From contig JAHEYT010000037.1 of the NCBI GenBank assembly GCA_023251455.1, forward strand, positions 10,850 to 74,849: DNA of 64,000 bases, written 5' to 3'. Within the stretch, counting starts at the first letter, position 1, and each line of letters opens with the position of its first letter. Below the pieces are notes generated by a model. That model made no database searches, had not been told where the DNA came from, and saw nothing but the letters and a program-made list of their open reading frames with translations. Made by a program: the position numbers and the translations under genes. Below are positions 10,401-18,213 of the stretch, one piece after another. This stretch comes from Bacteroidota bacterium. Its GTDB lineage: Bacteria > Bacteroidota > Bacteroidia > Bacteroidales > Prolixibacteraceae.

Positions 10401-13400
10401 CTTGTTCCGTAACTGGTATCCAATCCATATTCAAAAGTTACAGTAGTGCTGGCATTGTTTGCATTTACGCTACCGTTAAGCGTAGCCCCTGTTGAAGTAA
10501 CGCTGGTTGCGGCATTAGTGGTTGCCGAAGTGACGGTTGGCATTTTCGTTGTAAAGCTTACATCATTGCCATAAACGGTACCCGTGCTATTGGTAGCATA
10601 GGCTCTTACATGATAAAGAGTATTGGGTGTCAAACCGGTCATTGGAGCAGAGAAAGCTCCTGTAGCAGAGACTACACCTTTATTCACCACAGTATTATCG
10701 ATAATCGTAGGATTTGCACTTGTTCCCCAGCAAATACCATGCGAACCCGGATTGGGAACACCTAACCCGGTAATATCTCCATTGCCTGTGGCTGTTGTCG
10801 TAGCAATGTCAGTGACTGCCTGAGTAGTTACTGTGGGAGCTGTGGGAGAAGTGATTTGGCTCTTAAAGCAAGGATAGCCGTTGTTTTGTGTGCTGCTGAT
10901 GGCCCAGATATCGGCAGTGCCGTTAGCTGTTTCGCCGGCAAAGTCCCAGCCGGTGAAAGTGTTTTGCTCTTTCATCTCGACAGTAGTTTTTGGTGTGCCC
11001 TTACCTATATTATCACTTTGCCCGGAGGTATTTTTATCATAAAAACAGTTGGAAATAGTGGAATTCATATTAAGGGCTAGGAAACCTGCTGCATCTGTTA
11101 ATGCAGTAACCTTACATGTGGAATAGCTATTCGTAATGCCGGAAGTTTGATTTACTCCCACCAATCCGCCAACATAACTTATTCCTGAAACCTCACCTGT
11201 GCAATAACAGTCACTTATAGAAGAAGTACGGATACTATTGTACCCCATATACCCTACCAAAGCACCAACATTATATCCCCCTATAATCGAGCAATCGGGC
11301 AGACCAATATTTTTGAGTGTTGCACTCGAGGTCACTCCGAAGAGACCAATATTGTAGTCGTTTCCACCAGGACGATTAATGGTCAAACCGGTAATGGTAT
11401 GATATTGTCCGTTGTAGCTGCCCGTAAACTTAGTTGTAACATCACCAATGGGCGAAAAACCTTTGCCGGCGTTCCATGTGGCTGTTGTGGAAGCATCAAT
11501 GTCGGCAGTCTGAACAAAAGAACCATTCCATATATCGCTGTGTTCCGACACCCATTTGAGATCTGCAAGTGTTGCGATTGGGTAAGGATCTTCCGGCGTA
11601 CCATTTCCGGCAAAGAGCGGAGTTGTAAAGCTCTTATCACCACCATTGGTTGTTCCCCCTGCATTTACACCAACTACCCTATAATGATAAGTGACACCCG
11701 CCGCTAATCCGGTAATTGCTTTGCTTACCGGGGTAGCTGTACTGCCTGTAACCGGACTTTGATCAGCTGTTACAGTTGTTCCGTAACTGGTTGTCAAACC
11801 ATATTCGAACGTTACAGTTGTGCTGCCATTTTTTGCATTGATACTTCCATTGAGGGTAGCCCCCGTCGAACTAATGCTGGTTGCAGCATTAGTGGTTGCT
11901 GCTGGCTTAGGAACTAAAGTTGTAAAGCTCATATCACCCCCATTCGTTGTTCCCTCGGAATTTACACCAACTACCCTGTAGTGATAAGTGGTACCTGCCG
12001 CTAATCCGGTAATTGCTTTGCTTACCGGGGTAGCTGTACCACCCGTAACCGGACTTTGCACTGCAGTTACGGTAGTTCCATAACTTGTAGTCAAACCATA
12101 TTGGAACGTTACAGCTGTGCTGGCATTGTTTGCATTGATACTTCCATTGAGAGTAGCTCCTGCCGAAGTAAGGCTTGTAGCTGCATTGGTGGTAGCAGTA
12201 GGTGGATCGGGTGCTAACCCACCATCTGTTATTGTCCAATTATTTGGAGCACTTGTAAGCACCAATCTTGCAGCTGCCGCGGCTCCCGAATTATATTTAC
12301 ACAGATCGGCATGGAAAATCACATTTGCTTTCAATGTTTTGGAAGCCCAACCTATTAGTAGTGCATTGTAATTTAAATTTGAAAGATTAATCCAACTAAG
12401 CATTCCAGCCATTGTGGTTACATTACCCACATTCCAAGCACCAATATTTTGATCAAATTTATATGCATCATAAAACATATAGGACATATCAGTAACTTTA
12501 CTTACATCCCAATTGCCAATGTTTTGATTAAAAATATAACTTGAATAAAACATCTCTTTCATATTTGTAACCGATGCCGTATTCCATTTTCCAATATCTT
12601 GATTAAACTTTGTGGCATTAGCAAACATACTTTGCATGTTTGTTACCTTACCTACATCCCAGCCTCCGATGTTTTGATTAAAAGCCTCTGCTAGAAAAAA
12701 CATATAGGACATATTTGTTACATTTTGCGTATTCCAGCTACTTATATCTAAATTAAAATTTTTAGATGACATAAAAAGATAACTTAAATCAGTAACGGTG
12801 GAAGGCAGAGTTGCCGGTACTGTTGTTAGGTTGGGCGCAGCTCTCAATGCACCTGATAGGCTTGTTAAACCCAGTTCTCCAAAACTGGTAACCGATACCA
12901 AATTAATATTAGTGGTGCCAGCTGAGCCACCAAAGCCGAAGTACGACAATGAGCCGGTTATCCTAACTGTATATGTGCCTGGTGTGCTATAAGTGTGAAC
13001 ACGATAGGCCGGACTTGAGTTGGTATAATTATTTGAGCTTCCATCGCCCCAGTCTACCGTCACATTTACAGTGCCTCTTAAGGGTAAGGTAATGGAATTA
13101 TCTGGTCCTAATGTTGTATTGAACGTGAGAATCATAGGATTGGTTGTTGTGAATGTCAAATCTTCACCATAAGTTGTTCCACTTGCATTTACTCCTTTTA
13201 ACCTATAATGGTAAGTGGTACCAGGGGTTAATCCCGTAATTGCTTTGCTTACTGAAGTAGCCGAACTACCGGCAACCGGACTTTGATCAGCTGTAACACT
13301 TGTTCCATAACCTGTTGTCAATCCGTACTCGAAAGTAATGGTTGTGGTGGAGCCATTAGCATTTATGCTACCATTCAATGTTGCCCCGGCTGAAGTAATA

Positions 13401-14716
13401 CTGGTTGCAGCATTGGTCGTTGCTGTTGGAGCAGCCACATACGTAAACTTATCGTTTATATTGGTTGTACTTGTTCCGTTTGGAGTTGTAATAGTGATAT
13501 CTGTACCTCCTGCAGAGCCCGCAGGCGAAACAGCTGTTATTTGTGTGGCTGAATTTACCGCAAAACTTGTGGCATTCGTTGAAGCAAATTTCACTGCTGT
13601 TGCACCCGTAAAACCTGTTCCTGTTATGGTAACAGAAGTTCCTCCGGCTATTGGACCGCTTGTAGGAGAAACACTACTGATGGCTGGAAGGATACCATTT
13701 ATCAGGACACCGGTGGTTGCCCCAATGTTATACAAATTCAATTCAGCATCATTGCCAAAATCACTAATTATTGTTCCACCATTAAGCGCGATTACATTAC
13801 CAACGGTAACGCCATCCATATCCAAATCACCGGAAGCCACTGTATAACGAAATACCAGATTCTGAGTACCGGTGCCAGACACATAGGATGCTTGTACAGT
13901 ACCACCCGTATTAAGGGTTATCGGGAGTTTGGGTGTTCCCGTTACATTGATAAGCGAGTCAAAAGATACGGTAAAATGAAGGACATCCCCTATTTTGTAA
14001 GTATTATTGGCAGGAACGGAAACACTTTGCACCTGAGGTTTGAATGTAAGTCTCAAATAGGCTTTATTCCCGCTGGCATCATCATCAGCAACAAAGTTGA
14101 AGTAGGTGTGTGGCACAGTACTACCCGTAATAATCATCGTGACATCTGTTGTGCCGCTGGAAACAATCTTTGTGTCCAAGTCAGAAGTAGCCAGATTCAA
14201 TGAAACCCAGCTGGTAGATGATACCGGGGCATTGGTCAAAAGAGCCGAAGCGTTGGATAAAGTCGGAAATTTTGATGTAGCTTCATCTGTCGTCTGCATC
14301 CAATTGTTATCATCTGTCAGAGTGACTGTAGCCGTCGGGTTGCCCTGTATATCCACGACTTTAAAAAAGAGTTTTGCCTTAGAAAGGACAGAGCTGCTTT
14401 GAGGCAGCCTAAATTTCAGGGCAGCTTGAGCCAGACTTTCGTTCATGTGAGGAATCGATGTTCCTACATAATTTGTAACAGTCGAAAAATCCTCAGACAC
14501 ATAATCAGTCACCATGGTTGGAGTCGGTACAGCAACGCCAGGATCAAAAAGGTCATCCCGGAAAGCATCCTGGACGAGCTGTAAGTTAATTGTTTGTGCA
14601 TGAATACTCATTGAATTAGCAAACAGAGCCATACACAATATAACAAGACTTCGTTTAATAACTTGCAGATTAAGACTACGAAATTCTGATGTTTTGATAA
14701 ACACATTGTCGTTCAT
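7418..14716 (-). CDS. Giant mosaic repeat surface protein with T9SS sorting domain
   Basis: A 2432-residue secreted protein. A signal peptide ends near SIHAQ (about residue 41). It is followed by a DNRLRE/CBM96-like domain (about 42-225), a bacterial Ig-like module (233-340) and an IPT/TIG domain (340-428). Then come an Fn3-like unit (430-525), a PKD-like strand plus BspA-type DUF285 leucine-rich repeats with NMSYMF and FNQNIGxWD units (525-835), two further Fn3-like units, and a GLUG-containing region (about 1030-1290). Two more Fn3-like units and an Ig-like unit lead to five MBG-type repeats (1576-1990). Next are another Ig-like unit and a YDG/MBG-like segment, and the T9SS sorting domain (from about 2353, IIYPNPSSGLINI, ending in LIIKK). 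It is probably a cell-surface adhesin or matrix protein. Start is the ATG at 14716; no catalytic domain is evident. Confidence 0.9.
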   Translation of the reverse strand: MNDNVFIKTSEFRSLNLQVIKRSLVILCMALFANSMSIHAQTINLQLVQDAFRDDLFDPGVAVPTPTMVTDYVSEDFSTVTNYVGTSIPHMNESLAQAALKFRLPQSSSVLSKAKLFFKVVDIQGNPTATVTLTDDNNWMQTTDEATSKFPTLSNASALLTNAPVSSTSWVSLNLATSDLDTKIVSSGTTDVTMIITGSTVPHTYFNFVADDDASGNKAYLRLTFKPQVQSVSVPANNTYKIGDVLHFTVSFDSLINVTGTPKLPITLNTGGTVQASYVSGTGTQNLVFRYTVASGDLDMDGVTVGNVIALNGGTIISDFGNDAELNLYNIGATTGVLINGILPAISSVSPTSGPIAGGTSVTITGTGFTGATAVKFASTNATSFAVNSATQITAVSPAGSAGGTDITITTPNGTSTTNINDKFTYVAAPTATTNAATSITSAGATLNGSINANGSTTTITFEYGLTTGYGTSVTADQSPVAGSSATSVSKAITGLTPGTTYHYRLKGVNASGTTYGEDLTFTTTNPMILTFNTTLGPDNSITLPLRGTVNVTVDWGDGSSNNYTNSSPAYRVHTYSTPGTYTVRITGSLSYFGFGGSAGTTNINLVSVTSFGELGLTSLSGALRAAPNLTTVPATLPSTVTDLSYLFMSSKNFNLDISSWNTQNVTNMSYMFFLAEAFNQNIGGWDVGKVTNMQSMFANATKFNQDIGKWNTASVTNMKEMFYSSYIFNQNIGNWDVSKVTDMSYMFYDAYKFDQNIGAWNVGNVTTMAGMLSWINLSNLNYNALLIGWASKTLKANVIFHADLCKYNSGAAAAARLVLTSAPNNWTITDGGLAPDPPTATTNAATSLTSAGATLNGSINANNASTAVTFQYGLTTSYGTTVTAVQSPVTGGTATPVSKAITGLAAGTTYHYRVVGVNSEGTTNGGDMSFTTLVPKPAATTNAATSISSTGATLNGSINAKNGSTTVTFEYGLTTSYGTTVTADQSPVTGSTATPVSKAITGLAAGVTYHYRVVGVNAGGTTNGGDKSFTTPLFAGNGTPEDPYPIATLADLKWVSEHSDIWNGSFVQTADIDASTTATWNAGKGFSPIGDVTTKFTGSYNGQYHTITGLTINRPGGNDYNIGLFGVTSSATLKNIGLPDCSIIGGYNVGALVGYMGYNSIRTSSISDCYCTGEVSGISYVGGLVGVNQTSGITNSYSTCKVTALTDAAGFLALNMNSTISNCFYDKNTSGQSDNIGKGTPKTTVEMKEQNTFTGWDFAGETANGTADIWAISSTQNNGYPCFKSQITSPTAPTVTTQAVTDIATTTATGNGDITGLGVPNPGSHGICWGTSANPTIIDNTVVNKGVVSATGAFSAPMTGLTPNTLYHVRAYATNSTGTVYGNDVSFTTKMPTVTSATTNAATSVTSTGATLNGSVNANNASTTVTFEYGLDTSYGTSVTADQSPVTGSTTTLVSKAITGLTAGTTYHYRVKGVNAGGTTNGDDQSFTTSKQSQTITFDPLTSKIYGDADFTPSVTASSGLTVSITTSDSNVATILGGHIHIVGTGTCTIYADQTGSDGYLTATQASQTLTVNKATLTVAADAQTKVYGNDNPTLTFQYSGWVNGVETIDTPPSISTTVDGTTNVGTYNNSITLSGGADNNYVFSYVPANFTVTQATLTATANAKTKVYGDANPTLTFVYSGWKNTDGESVLDTKPTASTTVDLLTNVGTHTNTITVSGGADNNYDFSYVAANFTVTQATLTATADAKTKVYGDANPTLTFVYSGWKNTDGESVLETKPTASTTVDLLTNVGTHTNTITVSGGADNNYAFSYVPANFTVTQATLTATANAKTKVYGDANPTLTFVYSGWKNSDTETVLDTKPVASTTVSVTTSPGTYANAITVSGGLDNNYDFNYVSASFTIGKGTIIAWLDSKTKEYGQENPVLTYHYTGFMNGDNESVLDNVPYPTTYVNRNTAVGIYTRSITMTGGLDDKYTIMNVPANFTVTKANQSITFNELAPKTYGDESFILSATSNSGLTISYTCSNSDVAIVTGNKVSIIGAGTALITASQEGNNNYISAGTVSQTLVVNQKPLAVVGTTVALKVYDGNNNAVLSGSTLTGTINQDLIMLANTATGTFSQTGVGTNIPVSTAMTISGDKVSNYVLSSPVLKADITAKPVTVTAQNASRPCDQAEQALSYTFEPALIVGDTFTGTLARTAGNTPGVYPISQGTLSLGTNYSINFTGSSYTITNTKNLAPMVDLVNDLKVSKNSKEVTVTLSGIDPVSNCFTQEIESITATAENKTLIPEILVEYIKGQPTAKLKVKIADNQVGETRIYVKLKDNGGTENNGTDTKEISFNIKVEIPTGIEDLNQGADAIIYPNPSSGLINIETSGFVNPFIRIFKVTGEEILKKTNLTELIQSINLVGNSPGLYFVEISDKEKNVTRKLIIKK
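9120..9866 (-). repeat. Three near-identical 249-bp tandem MBG repeats
   Basis: The 83-residue unit around KVYGDANPTLTFVYSGWKN occurs three times with a spacing of exactly 249 bp (for example the segment at 9161, 9410 and 9659). The units differ by only a few bases, whereas the flanking MBG units (before and after) are strongly diverged. The pattern suggests recent duplication or gene-conversion within the gene. Confidence 0.85.
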
Positions 14717-14762
14717 ATATGATTGAATTTAAAAGGTTCGTATAATAGAGTATTCTATTGAT

Positions 14763-14904
14763 TCAGGCTTTCACCAGTTTCTTTTCCACCATGCCAGTAG
14801 CAGTAATCAACTTAGCAATGTAGGTGCCTTTGCGCAATGAGTTTGTCGACACAAACTCACGATCCACCATCATTTTCTTAATCATATCAAAATGGTCAGG
14901 AAAA
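14763..14904 (-). pseudogene. Relic of a T9SS sorting domain
   Basis: Reading the minus strand up to a TGA at 14763-14765 gives about 46 codons. The last part is STNSLRKGTYIAKLITATG followed by MVEKKLVKA, the final strands of a type A T9SS sorting domain (xGxYxxxLxxxxG...KKLVK). The frame is closed upstream by a stop near 14903 and has no start or folded domain of its own. It is most simply the surviving 3' end of a lost surface-protein gene, lying 47 bases before the start of the giant gene. Confidence 0.7.
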
Positions 14905-15267
14905 TTTCAATGTTCCACTCTCTCCTCCGACCAACGCCTCCCTGCCTGCCGATTTATTTTATGGTTCGTCTCTGGCTTAAATCATACCGTTTGTGGGGTT
15001 ATTATCTGAGAGCGCTTTTATGATTAAACGCGAATTAATGCTCCCGAAAGATCCATATAATTGGGCATCTGACAATAATATTTGAAGTCCGACTAAAAAA
15101 GTTATGTCTCAATAAATCGAATTCTGTTTGGCACTTAAAGGTGTATCTAATTAATTTTGTGGTATTTTAGTATATCTTCTTTTCCCAATAAGTGAAATTT
15201 AGTCCTGATAAATCAATTTTATTATCATATTATATGCTATTTGTCTGGTTTTTGTGATTTTTGAGTT
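14905..15267. other. Intergenic region with possible outlying promoter
   Basis: About 360 bases without a gene between the sorting-domain relic and the AraC-type regulator. It is AT-rich towards the right. TAATTTTG at 15152-15159 matches the -7 consensus and has TTTG at 15127-15130, 21 bases before it, a possible upstream promoter for the regulator. No RNA gene or further coding relic was recognised. Confidence 0.4.
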
Positions 15268-15275
15268 TATCTTTG
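15268..15275 (+). promoter_or_regulatory. -7 element of the AraC-type regulator gene
   Basis: TATCTTTG lies 28 bases before the ATG at 15303. An in-frame TTG at 15261 precedes it and would not be transcribed from this promoter, which supports the ATG as the start. Confidence 0.6.
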
Positions 15276-15302
15276 ATAGACTTAAATTTTCATTTAATCC
15301 GA

Positions 15303-16418
15303 ATGGCCGCGACAATTCTTTTCTTCATTCTGTTAATTATATATTCTTCTTTTTCTATCGTGCTTGCATTCATTATTCTAGCATCGAATAGAAAAAACCT
15401 AACATATCTTTTCTTTTTTTTCCTTTTACAGGTATTCTATGTCATGTCTCCGGCGGTTGCAGTATTTAATGCATATAGCGAATATTTCCGATTGGCGGTA
15501 GGCCCGATAAAGGTGATCTTAACTCCGTTGATCTTTTTTTACATAAAAGGATTAACTCAAAAAGAAAATAAAATCACCTTAAAAGAGTCTTTACATTTCA
15601 TACCAATAGTCGTTGTTTTTATTACGACACTGATTATATACTTTGGATACCCGGACTGGAAGATTATGAATATGGGCGATTTTTATAAGATGTATGTGAA
15701 AGGAAATTTCCAATTCAACGTTTTGATTATTTTAACCCGGTTAATTGTCTTCTTTCAGGGCATTTTTTATGCCCTGATGATATACAAGCTATTTAAAAGG
15801 AACGATTTTATCATGCGACAAATCGTTTCTGATATCTCCCAAAAGAACATGATTTGGATCAGATCGACGGCCATATTGGTTGGAATAAGGGGGTTAACCA
15901 CCGGAGCCGAATTATTTGGAGCATATAGCATTCCTGCGGTATTTATGGTTTACTACATTTTTTTGATCTGTTTTTCGTTCTATATTTTCTTTCAGGCAAT
16001 TGTTCAACCCGACATCTCGATTATTGGCACCACGATTCAGGAAATGAAGGATTCAAATGAGAATGAAGATTCTAAAGAAATGAATACGGATGTGAGAATT
16101 CTGCAACTATTTAAACTGAAAAGGCTTTTTTTAAATCCTGAATTAACTCTTCAGGAAGCGTCTTATGAGTTATCGATTCCCAAATATCGCTTGACTCAAC
16201 TCATAAAAGCAGGCGGATATCATAATTTCTATGCATTTGTGAATGAGCTCCGAATCGATTTCAGTAAAGAATTGTTGATTAATCTTCCCAGTAATCTAAC
16301 TATGGATTCGGTGGTCACTGATTCAGGCTTTCAATCCAGATCAACTTTTTACCGGGTTTTTAAAGAATCAACCGGGCTAACACCCAAAGAATTTAAGGAA
16401 ATGAATTCCTTAAGCTGA
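15303..16418 (+). CDS. Membrane-anchored AraC-family transcriptional regulator
   Basis: A 371-residue protein. The first 225 or so residues hold about seven hydrophobic helices (starting AATILFFILLIIYSSFS) and no recognisable soluble sensor. A linker follows, then a C-terminal AraC-type double helix-turn-helix: LTLQEASYELSIPKYRLTQLI for the first, MDSVVTDSGFQSRSTFYRVF for the second, and the family-typical tail FKESTGLTPKEFKEM. This 7TM-plus-AraC arrangement is common in Bacteroidota; signals and targets are generally unknown. It lies upstream and divergent from the giant surface protein gene, a possible target, but that is inference. Confidence 0.85.
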   Translation: MAATILFFILLIIYSSFSIVLAFIILASNRKNLTYLFFFFLLQVFYVMSPAVAVFNAYSEYFRLAVGPIKVILTPLIFFYIKGLTQKENKITLKESLHFIPIVVVFITTLIIYFGYPDWKIMNMGDFYKMYVKGNFQFNVLIILTRLIVFFQGIFYALMIYKLFKRNDFIMRQIVSDISQKNMIWIRSTAILVGIRGLTTGAELFGAYSIPAVFMVYYIFLICFSFYIFFQAIVQPDISIIGTTIQEMKDSNENEDSKEMNTDVRILQLFKLKRLFLNPELTLQEASYELSIPKYRLTQLIKAGGYHNFYAFVNELRIDFSKELLINLPSNLTMDSVVTDSGFQSRSTFYRVFKESTGLTPKEFKEMNSLS

Positions 16419-16549
16419 CTATTGCGTCTAAATTTCATTGAGCAAATGAATGACCTATACATAGATTTCACTCCTCTAACGAACAAAACCAAATTACCAA
16501 CAGGGAATCAATAAAGTTTAAATAGCTTATATAGAGTTATTTTAATCTC

Positions 16550-17863
16550 CTATTTTTCTAATGGCGATGAATCAGAATGTGTTGTTTTTCGGGCGGCCCA
16601 CAAAATCAGGCGAAGCGACTGATCGTAGGTCATGTAATTCCACATCCAGTTGATGAAAATCAGCAATCGGTTTTTCACGCCAACAATGGCCATTAAGTGA
16701 ACAAACATCCAGGTAAGCCAGGCAATAAATCCGGAGTATTTCAGGAAAGGCAGGTCGGCAACTGCACGGTTGCGTCCAATGGTTGCCATCGAACCACGGT
16801 CGATATATTTGAACGCTTTTAATGGCGCATTTTTATGCATTGCTTTGAAATTATTGGCCAGATTTGCTCCTTGCTGAATGGCAACCTGTGCAACTTGCGG
16901 ATGTCCGTTCGGATAATCGGAGGTTGACATGAGGGATGCATCGCCAATAGAAAAAATATCTTCAAATCCTTTCAGTTTGCTGTACTCATCAATCAGCATT
17001 CGCCGGCTGCGGCCTATCGATTCTTCCGGGATTCCGGGAGGTACAACTCCGCTGATTCCTGCGGCCCATATGACTAATTGGGTATGCATCTGCTCGCCGT
17101 TGCCCAATCGAAGCACCTTCCCGTCATAGTCAACTACACGGGTACTCAGGTGAACATGAATTCCCAGGCGTTTCAGGTAGAACAACGATTTTTCAGAGGC
17201 ATGTTTCGACATATTGGCCAAAAGTGATGGTGAACCTTCTACAAGGCTGACCTGCATCAAATCCAGATTCAAATCGGGATAATCTTTGGGAAGCACAAAA
17301 TTTTTCATTTCGGCGATGGCTCCGGCAATTTCAACTCCGGTAGGTCCGCCCCCAACAACGACAACATTCAGTAATGCTTTTTTCTCCTCTTCATGCTCTT
17401 CGAAAAGTGTCACCGCTTTTTCTAAGTTCGAAAGAATGCGGTTGCGGAGCGACATGGCTTCGGAGATTGATTTCATTGGAATGGCAAATTGTTCCATGTT
17501 CTTCATCCCGAAAAAATTCGAGTTAACTCCGGTGGCAATGACCAGGTAATCGTACCAAACGGTATCGAGGCTGGTATGCAGTACTTTTTTCTCCGGATCA
17601 ACAGAATAAACCTCGGCCACACGGATGTACACATCTTTTCGCTTCTGAAATATTTTCCGCAGGGGAAAAAGGATCGAACTTGGTTCAATACCGGAACTGG
17701 CCACCTGATAAAACAAAGGCTGAAACTGGTGGTAGTTGTTTTTATCGATCAGGACAATTTGGTAGCCCGATCCGACAAGCTTTTTGGCTATTTTTAATCC
17801 TCCAAAACCTGCTCCGATGATAACGATTCTTTTTTTTGCTGTTTCCGGTATGTTGACTGACAT
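16550..17863 (-). CDS. ndh: Type II NADH:quinone dehydrogenase (NDH-2)
   Basis: A 437-residue peripheral membrane flavoenzyme moving electrons from NADH to quinone without pumping protons. The FAD-binding Rossmann motif IVIIGAGFGGLKIAKKL starts at residue 13. The NADH-binding motif VVVVGGGPTGVEIAGAIAEM lies around 165-184. The second FAD contact is in FSIGDASLM. The C-terminal part (FIAWLTWMFVHLMAIVG and following helix) is hydrophobic and amphipathic, as in NDH-2 enzymes that sit on the inner face of the membrane. Length matches the family. It is divergent from the GH97 gene across a 350-base region with a palindrome near its start. Confidence 0.92.
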   Translation of the reverse strand: MSVNIPETAKKRIVIIGAGFGGLKIAKKLVGSGYQIVLIDKNNYHQFQPLFYQVASSGIEPSSILFPLRKIFQKRKDVYIRVAEVYSVDPEKKVLHTSLDTVWYDYLVIATGVNSNFFGMKNMEQFAIPMKSISEAMSLRNRILSNLEKAVTLFEEHEEEKKALLNVVVVGGGPTGVEIAGAIAEMKNFVLPKDYPDLNLDLMQVSLVEGSPSLLANMSKHASEKSLFYLKRLGIHVHLSTRVVDYDGKVLRLGNGEQMHTQLVIWAAGISGVVPPGIPEESIGRSRRMLIDEYSKLKGFEDIFSIGDASLMSTSDYPNGHPQVAQVAIQQGANLANNFKAMHKNAPLKAFKYIDRGSMATIGRNRAVADLPFLKYSGFIAWLTWMFVHLMAIVGVKNRLLIFINWMWNYMTYDQSLRLILWAARKTTHSDSSPLEK

Positions 17864-18213
17864 TTAATTTGGTTTTTTGCAATTGGGTATGCAATATTTG
17901 TGTTTTACGACATGTTTTAAACGTTTATCGTGAACGTTTTGTTTGCTCGGGTCATAATTAAATTAGGCTCCAATAATTCGAAATATAGAGATAAATCGAT
18001 TAATTTCAGCGGTTAATTCATCCGGAAGTCTAATTTTTTTTATCATGTTTTGCCTGTTTTTCAGGTTATCCGTCACAGGTAAAATGGTAACCGAATCAAC
18101 ACAACTAGCTTTGATTTGTAAAGATAAGTGTTAAATTTACGTTTTATATTTTGAAACTAACCGAATTCCTGAAAACTATTGTATCTGAACGACTAAACTA
18201 AACGATTTTGAAA
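17864..18213. other. Divergent control region between ndh and GH97 gene
   Basis: About 350 bases without a gene. It contains the palindrome TTAAACGTTTA at 17917-17927, followed by a related half-site GAACGTTTT at 17932-17940. The rest is AT-rich, and I found no perfect -7 element; TATATTTTG around 18145 is only an approximate match. No RNA structure was recognised. Confidence 0.5.
17917..17940. promoter_or_regulatory. Candidate operator palindrome
   Basis: TTAAACGTTTA is followed by TCGT and GAACGTTTT, giving two AACGTTT-type half-sites. The same core recurs as a perfect palindrome before araB. A LacI- or GntR-like dimer is a plausible binder, but no such regulator is encoded nearby. Confidence 0.4.

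Noticed and set aside
13338-13847. A 169-codon plus-strand frame inside the giant gene, and similar ones at 11399 and 12117
   Set aside because: These are shadows of low-complexity Thr/Ala-rich repeats; the amino-acid content is Val/Ala-rich with no domain, and the opposite strand is clearly coding.
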